A DNA stretch of 5,642 nt from Tardiphaga sp. (GTDB lineage Bacteria; Pseudomonadota; Alphaproteobacteria; Rhizobiales; Xanthobacteraceae): NCBI GenBank assembly GCA_014377915.1, contig JACMOT010000287.1:1-5642 (forward strand), given 5' to 3'. The notes under the pieces are model-generated. The model was not told the origin of the DNA. It ran no database searches and worked only from the letters and a program-made list of their open reading frames with translations. The translations under genes and the position numbers were made by a program. Shown in pieces: positions 5,592 through 5,642 of this stretch (position 1 is its first letter; every line of letters starts with the position of its first letter).

Positions 5592-5642
5592 GAGCCGGGA
5601 AACGAGGTTCCCACGTCACCGATATCGCAATTAAAAACGGCC

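Overview
The window is GC-rich, densely coded DNA from an alphaproteobacterial chromosome. A ParE-type topoisomerase IV subunit with an Ala/Lys-rich N-terminal extension, a type 2 (short) ArgC, Tat-exported hydrolases and strong G/C preference at third codon positions point to the Bradyrhizobium / Rhodopseudomonas / Nitrobacter group. That placement is an inference from gene style, not from a database match. There is no tRNA, rRNA, transposase or CRISPR array.

Layout. (1) Bases 1-988, minus strand: the N-terminal half of parE, running off the left edge. (2) A 245-base divergent spacer, then a small DedA-family membrane protein (1234-1764). (3) Two tandem, collinear 329-residue metallo-beta-lactamase-fold hydrolases (1908-2897 and 3018-4007). 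They resemble methyl parathion hydrolase, carry Tat-type signal peptides, are about 80% identical to each other (hand count 262/329), and are separated by a strong imperfect hairpin. (4) A 209-base leader region (4008-4216). It holds a promoter-like TTGACG-N17-TATCAC, a possible leaderless 24-codon peptide with four consecutive Arg codons, and mutually exclusive stem segments arranged like an attenuator. (5) A truncated, partly degenerate PaiB-like FMN-binding gene (4217-4564), whose stop overlaps by one base the start of argC (4564-5544). (6) A 98-base tail with two stem-loops that looks like the start of a dispersed palindromic element.

How the parts may work together. parE and dedA are housekeeping or envelope genes without an obvious link. 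The two hydrolases are probably a recent duplication acting in the periplasm on esters, lactones or organophosphates; their substrate cannot be read from sequence. The most interesting part is the stretch before argC: an Arg-rich leader peptide plus competing hairpins would suit arginine-dependent attenuation of an arginine-biosynthesis gene, with the shortened paiB reading frame now sitting between leader and argC and translationally coupled to it. The weak points are a very short U-tract after the last hairpin and a leader stop codon lying downstream of segment 2, so this is a testable hypothesis and not an established regulator.
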